DNA of 64,000 nucleotides from Verpa conica (lineage: Eukaryota; Ascomycota; Pezizomycetes; Pezizales; Morchellaceae): assembly GCA_033030425.1 (NCBI GenBank), contig JAUFSD010000003.1:2232001-2296000 (forward strand), in the 5' to 3' direction. A model generated the notes under the pieces. That model made no database searches and was not told the DNA's origin. It worked only from the letters and a program-made list of their open reading frames with translations. Position 1 is the stretch's first letter. Every line of letters starts with the position of its first letter. This document shows, in pieces, positions 1-11,323 of the stretch. The position numbers were made by a program, and so were the translations under genes.

Positions 1-47
1 GCTCCCGGGTCCGACCACAAGTCAACCTCCAACATCACACAAGCGGG

Positions 48-2287
48 ATGCCAGATTCCAATACCGGTACCACCGCGGTCGCAAGCCGTCAAGAAATCAC
101 TGAGAGTGCGCCACTACTACCCCACTCCCCAGAGAACCAAGATGCTGGTACCGGGGAACTCGAGGACAGTGTACAACTGCTGGCGCTAGGACATAAGCCA
201 GAGCTCGAGAGGAATCACACAACACTCTCAATGTTAGGCCTTGCCTTCGCTATCCTTAACTCCTGGACAGCGCTCTCAGCATCACTATCAATCGCGTTAC
301 CCTCGGGTGGACCCTCGGCAGTGGTATGGGGGCTACTCGTCGCAGGTGTTTGCAACCTATGTCTTGCGGCTAGTTTGGCCGAGTTCTTGTCGGCGTATCC
401 AACGTATGTATATTTTTTCTGTAGTTAGCCGATACGTACTAATCACGTGAAATAGTGCTGGTGTAAGACTATCCCTTCCTCTATTATTTAATGTATATAG
501 GTGGGAGAGCTTAAGCGAATAACTACGATAGGGCCAATACCATTGGGTAGCTATGATATCGCCCCAGGAGTGGGTACCGCTATTTAGTTGGATTTGTGGG
601 TGGATAAATTGCTCTGGTTGGGTGTTTTTGGTCGCTACCGGGGGGAGCTTAGCGAGCCAGTTGATCCTTGGGGTTATGAGTTTATTGGATCCGGTATGTG
701 AGCCTATAGAAGGTGCCGATTGGGTATTGACTATAGAGCTGATTGTTTTTATATAGGGATTTGAAGCAACGCCTTATCAGATGCTGTTTATTTATTTCTT
801 GTTTACGATTACTGCTTTCACGATAAATGCGTTTGGGAACCGTCTTTTGCCATTGTTTACAAAGTGTGCATGTATGATTGTACCCTCGAGTTCCTTTTTG
901 TAACTGGTGGGTTTGGCTGATCATGTCTAGTTCTCTGGTCGGTTTCGGGGGTCGTTATAATCTCTGTAACTCTCTTGACTACTGCAGCGCCAGATTACCA
1001 AAGTGCCGAATTCGTGTTCAAGAAATTTGTTAATGAGACTGGGTGTATGTATCCTGCTTCCCGTGGTCTCCTAAAAATATGACGGTCTACTAATAGATAG
1101 TGAAGGGCCTAATGGGATTGCTTGGTCACTTGGTAACTTCCCCTAAGGACAAAAATGCGGAATTTATACTAACAGAACCTAGGTTTACTGCAGGGGGCAC
1201 TGGCTCTAACTGGCTACGACGCTGTAGCACACATGATTGAAGAAATCCCACACGCAGCCCGCGAAGGTCCAAAAATTATGATCTACGCAGTAATTATCGG
1301 AATGACAACAGGTTTTATATTCCTTGTTGTACTCTTATTCTGTATGGGTGACATCCAAGAGGTCATCAACGCCCCATGCGGGTAAGTTTCAGCTCCTAGA
1401 AGTAGACGAGTGAGAGTTCATGACTACTAACAATGAGAAGACCAATATTAGCAATCTTCTATCAAGCAACGAAGAGTAAAGCCGGGTCAATCTGTCTACT
1501 AATGTTAGACCCCTTTACTTCAAACTACCCGCTCCTACTAATAGAACTGAACATCACATAGTTTCCCACTAATCTGTCTCCTCTTCGGCGCAACAACAAT
1601 CATGACCACCTCCTCTCGCATGCTCTACGCTTTCGCTCGAGATCACGGTCTCCCCTTCTCCTCCACATTCTCGAGCGTTCACCCAACCCTCCATGTCCCA
1701 CTTAATGCCCTCCTCCTAACAACTGTCCCTGTACTACTCATGGGAGGCCTATACCTCATCTCCACAAGCGCACTGAACGCGTTCCTATCAGCAAGTGTTA
1801 TAGCACTAAGCCTAAGCTACGGCTTCCCTGTACTAATCAACGTACTCACGGGACGGAAGAAGCTCCCGAAAGACCGCGGGTTCAAGTTAGAAGGGTGGAA
1901 AGGGTGGGTCGCTAACGGCGTCGGTTTAGCATTCGTGGCGGGGGCGACGGGGCTATTTGTGTTGCCACCAACAATACCGGTAGAGAGGTCAAATATGAGT
2001 ATGATGCCCTAACTCCCCCTCCTTCGTTTAGTGTGATCTGCTAACGTGGGTGAATTGAAGATTACTCCCCGCTTGTGTTCTTCTGTGTTTTGGTGATTTC
2101 AACAGTAGCGTATGTATTTGAGGGGAGAAAATCGTTTACGGGCCCGAGGGTGGAGGTGGTGCTAGAGCGACCGTTACCAGGTCATTGTGCTGAGGTGACT
2201 GCGTTTTTGGGGGAGTTGGATGAGGAGTATGAAGATGATGATGGGGCAGTTACGGTTTGTCATAGGGATGTTGGGCGGGGGTATTGA
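48..2287 (+). CDS. Amino-acid/GABA/choline permease (APC family), 10 exons
   Basis: Integral plasma-membrane transporter of the fungal amino-acid/GABA/choline permease family. I assemble ten exons: 48-403, 456-462, 532-693, 757-871, 931-1044, 1106-1132, 1183-1381, 1441-1503, 1562-1998 and 2061-2287, which join in phase to 568 aa. Family landmarks appear in order: a soluble acidic N-terminus of about 60 residues, the first hydrophobic helices, a GGQYHW-type motif formed only when the 7-nt second exon is included, a central EIPHAAREGP loop typical of this group, and MTTSSRM followed by AFARDHG. Hydrophobic segments alternate through the protein as expected for about 12 helices. The donor at 1504 (GTTAGA) is weak. 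The exact substrate cannot be read from the sequence; choline, GABA or another amino acid are all possible. No break is seen, so the gene is probably functional. Confidence 0.88.
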
Positions 2288-3881
2288 GTTTTTGGGAGGG
2301 GGGGGGGTTGGTTGAAGGTGGGTTAGGGGTTGGGTTATGCCGGTTATGGTGTAACTGGTAGGGGGAGGGGTTGGTGGTTTTTATGCTTGTATTAGATTTT
2401 GTTTATTGTTGATCAAAAAAAATAGTATTTTTTTTTTCGTATTTATACATCTATGATAATGGTGATAATAGCTTTAACCTCTAAGCCTCTATATTCAGAA
2501 ACTGATTTGAAGAATCATACAAACAAACATGCGCTTGTTTGTCAATTAGCTATGTATTGTGGCACCTCACTAGCGTACGTGGCTAGTTGAGTGTATTTAT
2601 ACATAGCTACGTAACCTTCAGTCACAAAGAAATTCATCTGCAGTTTTATCTCATCATAGGTTGGTCGACATACAGTCAATAGAATACAAGACAGCCCACA
2701 GTATCTAAACTCGACACAATCTCTCATTAAGCTCCCGTCCAAGTGAAATACGGCAGGGACAGTTTAGCGCTTATCTGGGTATGCCTGGACATGAATGATC
2801 ACTCGACCTCTCAAGGAGATTACTGCTACAATACACTCGCTTTATAAGAGTATGTTCTTGCTACACTGGCATACCCTTATAGAGCACTTGCCCTCATAAA
2901 TAATGCCAAGGATATGCCAAGATATTGAATCAGGAGATGTTTATAGCTATATTTTGCTACCGTTTCCTATGACGTATTTACTCGATAAACTGGCTATCTC
3001 CGGGTCTAGATTATATATCCGACACTAAACTACTTGGAAGGGGGCCGGGTTTGACGCTTAAAGGAGCCTGAAGCCTTTTGCATTGTCGGGCTTTTCTGCG
3101 AGGCCCTCTGTTAGCTGAGGTCTCGCTTATCATGCGCTTTTTGCTTTTATACGGAGATAGCGGAGATAGCTAGTACATAACTACTAAAAGATTAATGGTA
3201 GTTAATTCCGTACTATGGGATTGGTGGAGATTGTCTCGGGTTAATGCCATGGTGCCTTACTCATGTCGGAGTTATGAGTACTACCTTCTCGGGGTTTGGG
3301 GTTAGTCGGTCATACGCGGGACTTAGAACACTTCTAGCTTCTTATATTGGTAGATTGGTAGCTATTGCATACTGTACTCTAACTCAATATAGGTCTTGCT
3401 CGCCTTCAAAGACTATGAGTAGCTACGTAGAGTAGCGAAGCCACGGCCAAAAGTCTCGCTAGTCAATTGACCCTGCTTTTTCACCCATAACCATTATAGT
3501 ACGAGTTCCATCGAGTTCCATCCGCCGATATTGTTGGACGTAACTCGTTGAATGCCACTTTCCAAACGGGTACATCGACGGCCACGAGACACCAAAACGA
3601 AGATCTGGGACACTGCAAAACCAGCTATGATTTGCGGTATCATGGTTTTTAGGAAGATACCTCGGAAGGCAATCCGAGTATGATTTGTGGTATCATGATT
3701 TTCAGAAAGATAGCCCGGAAAGAAAATTACCGAGGGTCTGAGGGAGTGAATGTTGATGTATTTAAAGGGTTAACTCTCCTCCAAGGAAAGGAACTTCTCC
3801 ATCTCACAATCAAGCTTCAACAAAATATCTCAACTTGCTATTCACATTCGAAAATTTACCTAAAACCTTCATACTCCTAAA
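2288..3881. other. Intergenic, no convincing gene
   Basis: AT-rich spacer. A small imperfect hairpin (arms near 2833-2855 and 2872-2894, both containing TATAAG) and the duplicated motif at 3626-3726 are the only structure I see. Short ORFs here lack homology that I recognise or any splice logic. Confidence 0.6.
3626..3726 (+). repeat. Direct duplication carrying two ATGAT-N7-ATCAT palindromes
   Basis: Two copies about 47 nt long with a period of 53 nt (3626-3672 and 3679-3726), each with the inverted repeat ATGAT-TTGYGGT-ATCAT (3627-3643, 3680-3696). The pair lies about 185-255 nt upstream of the aldo/keto reductase start. It could be a promoter element bound by a dimeric factor; that role is inference. 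Confidence 0.5.
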
Positions 3882-5134
3882 ATGACTATCGAAACTCCCC
3901 AAGTATCCTACCACCGCCTCGGTAACTCGGGCCTTAGAATCTCTAACCCGGTGCTTGGTGCTATGGGTTTTGGCGATGAAGCGTGGCAATCGTGGGTCGT
4001 CAACGAGGATAAAGCTCTACCGGTCTTGAAAGAGGCATACGATAAAGGAATCAACAGCTGGGATACAGCAAATGTGTATAGCAATGGCGCATCCGAGAAG
4101 ATCATTGCCAAGGCTATCTCTACATATAATATCCCCCGGGAGAGGCTTGTTATCATGACAAAGTGCTATGGGTTGGTCCAAGGTTAGCCCCTTTGAATAA
4201 AGATTTTTGTTTAATGTTATACCAACGAGTTTAATAGACGATCCTGGAGCGAGAACGGATATAAGCAAAGATACTTCAAATTCAAAGGAGTTCGTGAACC
4301 AGCAGGGTATGTCTTAATCCTTAGGAAAAAAAACAACTTATAGGACTACAAGGAAACGGGTTCTAAAATATTTTCCAGGACTCTCCCGCAAAGCAATTTT
4401 CTCAGCTGTCGATGCCTCACTCAAGAGGCTAAAAATGGACTACATAGACCTTCTTCAAATCCACCGAGCAGACTCCACAACCTCTGCTGAAGAGACTATG
4501 GAAGCCCTCCACGACCTTGTTAAAAGCGGAAAGTAAGTATACTCCTTGCCATATTATCTAAATTCTCTATACTAAAAACCCCCCTACTAGAGTGCGCTAC
4601 ATCGGCGCTTCCTCAATGTGGACCTGGCAATTCGCACAATACCAACACACCGCGACCCTCAACGGCTGGACTAAATTTATCTCTATGCAAAACCACTACA
4701 GCCTCCTCTACAGAGAAGAAGAACGAGACATGATCCCATACTGCCGCGCCACAGGCGTCGGTCTTATCCCATGGTCCCCTCTCGCACGCGGACACCTCGC
4801 CCGCCCACCTAATGTTACCAGTGCACGTAAAGCCATGGAAGACGAAGTGAAAAAGGCTGGGGGCTTTTTTGGGAAACTGTACACTATGGGCACAACGGAA
4901 ACAGATCTGGCAATTATTGGACGTGTGGAGGAGATTGCTAAAAAGAAGGGGTGGACTATGGCTGCAGTATCATTGGCATGGATCAACGGGAAGGTTACGG
5001 CGCCGATTATTGGAATGACTACTTTGGATAGGATCCAGGAAGCGGTGGAGACTGGGGTGAAGACGCTGGATGAGGATGAAATAAAGTACTTAGAGGAGTT
5101 GTATCAGCCATTGCCAGTGCTTGGACATTTCTAG
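3882..5134 (+). CDS. Aldo/keto reductase, 4 exons
   Basis: Cytosolic NAD(P)H-dependent oxidoreductase of the aldo/keto reductase superfamily, reducing aldehydes or ketones; nearest in look to the Tas/aryl-alcohol-dehydrogenase-like and versiconal-hemiacetal-acetate-reductase-like groups. Exons 3882-4182, 4238-4306, 4379-4532 and 4591-5134 join in phase to 355 aa, normal for the family. The catalytic tetrad is visible: Asp in WDTANVY, Tyr in the same segment (VYSNG), Lys in MTKCYG and His in LLQIHRAD. The later [19 protein letters not shown] and PWSPLARG segments are typical of the group. The start is the first ATG in this frame and sits just downstream of a duplicated palindromic motif. No neighbouring biosynthetic genes suggest a cluster, so the natural substrate is unknown. 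Confidence 0.9.
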
Positions 5135-5641
5135 GCCCCCCCCCCTGTGAGTGTTTAGTATTACTGTGGTAGATTGGGGTTTAGCTATTGGGGATGACCA
5201 CATGTATTCTCTACTTTTTTCTGAATAAAAATTAGCAATTCATAACTACTCAATGGCCAACTATAAATTTTATATGGGCAAGGAATAATTTATATTCTAG
5301 TAACCAATACCACGTGTTTTGTATTCCGCTTCTGAATCATTTTTATATAGGCCGAAAAAAAAAGCCTAAGCCCTCTATGTGTCCTAGATAAGCTAATAAA
5401 CCTACACCAAAACCCTCCCAGTGAAATATAGAATCTCTATATAAATCTTTTATTAATAAAGGTCTATATGACTCAGACCTGTCCCCATGCTTCGGTAGTC
5501 TAGCCTTTGAACACGTAAAATACATTACCTTAGGACCAGTTTACAAACCTTTCGAGAACCGGGCCCTTAATTATGATATAGTAATCAAATAACTAGGAAC
5601 TATTGTGCATGAGGTCATAAAAGTGACACGATTTTCAAGTT

Positions 5642-5762
5642 CTTATAACTTCACAACCACAACAACCATCACTTGATAAAAAGATATGGAGCCTTTTATG
5701 ATACTAGTGAAGCTCTATATCTTTTTGTTTGGTCATAATAGCTGTGGTTGTAAAGTTATAAG
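5642..5762. repeat. 121-bp hairpin-forming inverted repeat
   Basis: Two 51-nt arms (5642-5692 and 5712-5762) around a 19-nt loop. I count about 40 of 51 paired positions. The outer 20 nt (CTTATAACTTYACAACCACA) pair almost perfectly, as do the inner 15 (AAAAAGATATRGAGC), while the middle is poorly paired. It could be a degenerate MITE or a hairpin RNA source. Confidence 0.6.
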
Positions 5763-5796
5763 GGACTAGTTTTGGGTGTAAAAAAGGGGAAGTGGA

Positions 5797-6021
5797 ACGT
5801 TCCATAAAATACCCTATCATGACCAGATACGCTAATTTCGCTTTTCTTTTATAATATCACAAATAAATATATTAGAGACAAGCCTTCTGTAGGGGTACTT
5901 TCTAGACCACTTGGAGTAATATATAGCAGATTTTATAATATTATTATCAACTCTTAAAGTGAAATTATGGGTTTAGCGCAAATGTGCGTATCTGGTCACC
6001 CTTGTGTATTCTGTGGAATGC
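5797..6021. repeat. Inverted repeat flanking about 150 bp of AT-rich DNA
   Basis: Arms at about 5797-5832 and 5986-6021 share a perfect core (GACCAGATACGC / GCGTATCTGGTC) and a weaker outer part (TTCCA..AATAC). A third partial copy of the outer part occurs near 6166-6200. This resembles an old, eroded TIR element. Confidence 0.4.
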
Positions 6022-6795
6022 TCCTCTTGGCAATCTTTAAATCATACTCATACCAACATAACTTCACAAAGACTATTCCAATAACCTAATGAATATAGAT
6101 AGAGCTTTATTAGTACCATAGAAAGCTACTTATTTTTTGGTTTATTAATCTGTTGCTTCTAAGGGGGTGTTCCACAGGCATCAGTATTTTGTCACCTTTA
6201 AGATCGCATGCACCATACTTATTCTATGCTGAAATTTACTAGAATATCAACCTGAAAATCATTCATTCTCATATAAATTCTTTAGCAGAGATCTATCAAA
6301 CATTAAATACTCAAAATGAAAGTGCGGGCCAAAAAATAAAAAAGGAACTTCCTAATAGACCATACACTCATGTAAATACACATACTTCATCTTCTCAGCC
6401 TACATACCACAGCCAGAGTTACCAATCTCATCAAATATAAAACAGACCATATCATACCACCTACAATAACCTGTAGCGAGTGGCTAAGTATAACTCCACA
6501 GAAACGATCGCGCTTCAACATGAAAAGAATCAACAACCAGTACATACTCAAACATCTATACTCCGCCTTCCGTAGAGGCATGTGTCCATCGCTTCGTGCA
6601 AGAAATAAAGAGAATAAAAACCCCAGACCCATCAAACCAAAAATGACGCACTAAAAATGAATAAAATAATAATACCAAAACAGAAAGAGAAAAAAAAAAC
6701 ACTCGCGCTAAGAAAAAACCACCGCCAATTCAAGTATAAAAAGCGGGTAAAAAGGGAAGCTGACTCTCGCTGACGCAAAGGTGAGTGATCAACTC

Positions 6796-8992
6796 TCAGA
6801 GCTCCCCTTCGGAGTTTATGGAATCCCACTCAACACACCATCCCCATCCTGCCAATGCTCTACGTGTGCATACCTGTACATCTTCATTCTTTCCCGTTTG
6901 AATCGGCGTGTTCCCAGTATCGCTATGTGTAGGGTCGCGGCAACCATAAAATATCCCTGGTTTGGTACAGGTCTTCTCCTTATGTGGAGGCGCTGTAGTT
7001 TCTGGGTCTGGAGTGCTGGTTTCAATGGGCTCAGTGCATTTTCCATAGAAATTATATTTCTTACAAGTCTCCACTGGGGCTGTAACACTCGTAGAACTCG
7101 TAGAACTCGTAGTAGTAGGATCTACGCATCTCCCAAGAAAATTGTAATGGGAACATGTTTCAGTTGTAGTTGTGGAGGTTGTCGTAGGGGTTGTGGGCTC
7201 AGAGGTAGTAGTGATGGTTATGAGGGTGGTGGTAGTGGAGGTGGTTGTTGTTGGTGTGGGATCAAGACAATTTCCAAACCAGCCATAATGAGTACAAGTA
7301 GTAGTAGGCTTTGTTTTTGTAGTGGTGGTAGAGGTAGTAGTAGTCGGTTTCGACACCGTAGTTGTGGTGGTTGTAGTTGGGTCTAGACAACCCCACCATC
7401 CGGGCGATGTACATGTGGTTGTACTGGTACTCGTGGGTACGGTCGTGGTATGCGTAGTTGTAGGCTGAGTGGCATTTCCTTCGATGAATTTCCAGTTGAA
7501 ACAATCGACGCATCCATCATCAAAGATACATTCCGGAACAGTATCGTAAGCCTCGATAACATCTTTGATGACAAGTTGGATTCTGTGATACCCCAAACCC
7601 ATTCTCCAGCCTTTATCACTAACAACGTCATACACACACTCGAAACCACCGTGGCATCTCGTCTCCATAGCATATCCCGCGATCGTACAGGCAGAAGCCG
7701 CACCATTACAAGTGCCCATGAAAAGTGGGTCCGCTGTGTGACCAAAATGGTATACCGACATCCCGCTCAGTCCCTTTGGGTCTCCAGGTGGCTTGGGTAA
7801 ACCTATACGTTGGACTGCCAGAGCTTCGCCAGGAGCTTCAAAGGTCACAACTGGGAGTCCGTACGTCTGGCCTAGAAGAGAAGAGACAGAACCGCCGAGA
7901 GAGTGACCAACAACCCAGATGTTTGCCTCAGGGTACATCTGCGTCACATTGTAGTACAAGTTGAGAGAAGCACGGTAGTAACGGTTCTCCGCCATGACAG
8001 AGTCTTTAAGGCATATGTTATCACAGGTATATGCTGTGCCAGAGTAGCAGTCGCAGACCGTCTTCCACCAATACGAGACCCTTGCACAGCAACAAGAGAA
8101 GAAAAGGTTATCGTTAATCTTATCGTTTGTTGTAGTTTGCTCACCATCGAAGACTGCTAGACTTGTACCCTTGAGTCCGATAATGACAGTTGAATTTGTT
8201 TCATCAGCGAAAACATGACCCCTTAGACCGTCGCCCTCCCAACCAAAATCACCCGTCAAATTGTACGGTATTCCAATATCCATCCAGCCATCGCCACCTT
8301 CGACCTCAACATAAGCAGACTGTGCAATACGTGCTAAACCCACAACTGTCTGCTTGTCGGTTATGTTGGGCTGTAGAATTTCCTCGCTTGCCCAAGCATC
8401 CGCGGAGAAGGTAGTCGGGAAATGGGCGCGTTGGGCCCATAAAAAGTTCTCGATTGTCTCTTTCGAACGATCCACAAGGCGGGTTATTTTCCGGGATCTT
8501 GCAGACACCTTTAGTTTAGGGGGTGGTTGAAGGTGAGGCTCTTCTTCGGTGGCAACCAAGGTGTCGTCATGGATATCCAATCTACGGAGCTGATTGGGGT
8601 ACCTAGAGGTATACAAGTTAGAGATCGTCAGGGGTAAATATTTGAAGAGAAAGACTTACAGCTCAGTACCATGGTGAAGGATGTGGCGTAGCGACTATGA
8701 ATATTGTAAGTACAAAGCTATAAGAGCTTTAAGTTACGCGACAGAGCTCTAGGAAACCTACAAAAGTACGAGTCCCCTCTCCACTAGCTGCTCCACCTTG
8801 TCCAGAGCCCCCACCGATAAACGGTCCAGGACCTAATATATTATCCGGGAGAGCTGTAGCTCGTAACGGGGGGTCTGGTGAAGCTGTAACAATAGATAGC
8901 GGAGATAGTGCTAGGAACGATAACAGAAGCCTGGCCGTGATCCTGCCAGTAGATGAGCAAGGGCGCGTGGAGTCGAAGTAAAACGACGACAT
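6796..8992 (-). CDS. ATG15: ATG15-type autophagy/vacuolar lipase with expanded Cys-repeat tail
   Basis: Phospholipase/triacylglycerol lipase that breaks down autophagic bodies and multivesicular-body membranes in the vacuole. Exons 8992-8762, 8694-8660 and 8602-6796 join in phase to 690 aa. The first exon holds an N-terminal hydrophobic signal anchor (residues about 18-35), and the small second exon supplies the conserved RHILHHGT segment. The lipase core carries the nucleophile elbow GHSLGG (Ser near residue 323) and plausible Asp (HTADP) and His (YHRIQ) partners. From about residue 470 a Thr-rich tail carries six modules of the form C-x(3-6)-[WF]-x-G-x-C-x-[DE]-P, such as CTSPGWWGCLDP. From general knowledge most ATG15 proteins have one such module, so this copy number looks high. 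The family start methionine is chosen because it precedes the signal anchor. Confidence 0.9.
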
Positions 8993-10646
8993 CCTATCAG
9001 GGTCTGTGAAATGAGTAATAAGGAAGATGAGGAAGATCAGAAGCAGAAGCTTGAGCAGAGGAGACGGGCTTCATAAGACGTGGTCGGGTGGTTGATTGTT
9101 GGGGCCTCGTCATTGGCTTCCGTCTTGGCGAATTACATAAGAAATATGGGGGCGCTGAGTGACCAGAACTACACGTAGTACAAGTAGTAGTACCAATACA
9201 ACCTCTAGAATAGAATGGTCTCTGCATACAGGTAACCAGGTTTGGTACACCCCGCTAGGTTAATTCATCTGGCGAAATATCTGATAGGATGGCGGTTCCT
9301 TTTGTTGAATACGGGTTCTGCCACAACTTCAGACTTTGTACAACCATAGTAGCGATTACTATCTTTGGAAGAGCCACCCTAGATTTCGTTGGGGCAGCGA
9401 GATGCATCTGAATGCGTACAGAGTTGAGGAAGTAGATATTGATAACCACCGATGCAAACTTTTAATTAAATCTCACTATGTATAACGTTTATAAGTCTTT
9501 CTTACCTGCTAAAGCAAGATTTATTTATTTAGTCATGTGACTAGATTTAGATGGTGAATAGATCACATGACCAGTACTATCCCGACGATATTACTTAGTA
9601 ATACACTCAATCTCCAGTCCTGAAAAAGTCCAAGCTTGTAGTTCATGATATATTCTATTAGGGTATCTAATTACTAAAAGACCTAATGTATTGAGTCATT
9701 AGTACTATTGTATATGTACTAATTCGTTCCACAATCCAACCAGTACGTATAATATCTCACAGCTACATGGGACTTTGCTTGACCTACAGTACCAAAAAGA
9801 GGGGTGGGATCAGTATGGTGCTCCCCCCAATACGCTAGCGATATTAGAGGAATACGGTATTAGTATAGTAATCTACCTAAAATACTGATTTAATTTGGTA
9901 TTTGCGACTAAATTCCGTAGTGCTATGATAGTAAAATCAGTCAAAAACACTTTGACTTCCTTAGATATGCGGATATAAGTGGGGTAGGAGCACTCCTGGG
10001 AACAAAAGCGATACTTGTCACTTGATTAGGCTAAGTTGGGATATTTTCCCTTCGGCGAAGTACTCTTTAGGTCTACTGTATTAGTTGTATCAGTAGTATT
10101 CTTAACTCTCTATGAATTAGGATAAATAAAAGAATGATATTGTCATAATATAATAAGGTATATTTTGAAGGCTGAGGCCCCATTTATATCTATTGAACTT
10201 ATAACTTATATATAGATTTCGTGGGTTATCTTTCTTAGCTACTGCTTGCGATAGGTTAGCGTAGTTTATATAGAAACAAGTGAATATTTAGACTCCTTAA
10301 AGTAAGTAAGTATTACTTCATTTTTGAGCGAACTCGATGCAAATTTTATATCTGCTAGCTAACGCTATACCATGAAATTTGAAGTATTAGGTCCCGGATT
10401 AAAAAAAAGAGGCCAAACAAAATTGATGTACGTAATATGTAGTAGCGTCACAAAACTAAATCCCTAATTACACATCTTAGGCCCAAGGCTATAGCTATAT
10501 AAACCCCCCTCCGAGTCCCTCTTACCTTCAAGCTCTTCCTCTCCCTAATCAAACCTGTGAATCTACTGGAAACATATACCTCACTTTCAGCACGATATTT
10601 CTCTTCATTCAACAAACCTTTTACAAAACAGTACCACGATATAAAA
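8993..10646. other. Divergent promoter region, no gene seen
   Basis: AT-rich spacer between the divergently transcribed ATG15 and small secreted protein genes. It includes a 9-bp inverted repeat (GTCATGTGA at 9532-9540 and TCACATGAC at 9563-9571) and a TATA box near the right end. Confidence 0.55.
10496..10503 (+). promoter_or_regulatory. TATA box of the small secreted protein gene
   Basis: TATATAAA followed by a pyrimidine-rich leader, about 145 nt upstream of the ATG at 10647. Confidence 0.5.
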
Positions 10647-11323
10647 ATGAAGATGCATATGCTTATCTACGTTTTTTCACTTTTAGTAATCCTCCTGCCT
10701 CTCGCTAGCCCCGCCCCCATCGATATTTGGGCACCAATCGAAGCCTTTACACCTATCGGCAGTAGTACTAACCTCCCGGATCTCTCCGTCGCGGGGCCGA
10801 ATTATGCGGATTTCGTCATTGCTAGTACGTATTTTATCCCTTAAACAACTTCTGTACTCGCATCTACGGCGACTGACATAGGGATATAGAAGGAGCACCA
10901 TTAACCTCTGCGAAAAAGGAGGATGGGCCTTTGCTCGACAGATTCCCGATTTTTGACTTTCTTCTCCCGTGGGGAATAACAAAGACGGATTCCACTGTTT
11001 CTAGTGTAGCCAGTGTAGAACCTGGTATGCCATCAATTTTTCCCTCATTCTGTTCTGTATTTAGTTGCATATATTTTTCACCTGAAAATTCGCTCGGGCC
11101 TTAGGTTCGATCTCTTTGCTAAAGTAACTCCACTTGTTTAGAGAGGGGATCTATTATTGAGAATACTTCTACCATGGGGCCTTCCATTGGGGGAGGTATT
11201 CTCGGGGGGACCACAATCGAGGAGGTTCAGCAACAGGCAAAGAAATCTGGTGGCTGGAAGAAAGCGTTTGGTCGATTCTGGGGCTGGGTGAAGGGTTTGT
11301 TCGGGTGCTTTGGTGGGAAATGA
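10647..11323 (+). CDS. Small secreted protein with cationic Trp/Phe/Gly C-terminus
   Basis: Predicted secreted protein of 164 aa from three exons, 10647-10824, 10890-11024 and 11142-11323. Both introns have GT-AG borders and all phases fit. Residues 1 to about 23 form a clear signal peptide: short basic start, about 15 hydrophobic residues and an ASPAP cleavage region. The mature part begins with a Pro/Ile-rich stretch (PIDIWAPIEAFTPIG). The last 25 residues hold seven Lys/Arg, three Trp, four Phe and many Gly, and could form an amphipathic, membrane-active helix (KKAFGRFWGWVKGLFG). I chose this ATG rather than the in-frame one at 10557 because it starts directly at the signal peptide. I recognise no family. 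An effector or antimicrobial-like role is inference; a cell-wall or hyphal-surface protein is equally possible. Confidence 0.62.

Larger units (their letters stand above)
5135..6795. other. Gene-free stretch with inverted repeats
   Basis: AT-rich spacer between the reductase and the 3' end of ATG15. It holds two separate inverted repeats (5642-5762 and 5797-6021), listed individually. No ORF here looks genuine. Confidence 0.6.

Noticed and set aside
6781..7386. 201-codon plus-strand ORF opposite the ATG15 tail
   Set aside because: Antisense of the Thr-rich repeats, rich in Gly/Ser/Cys by complementarity only.
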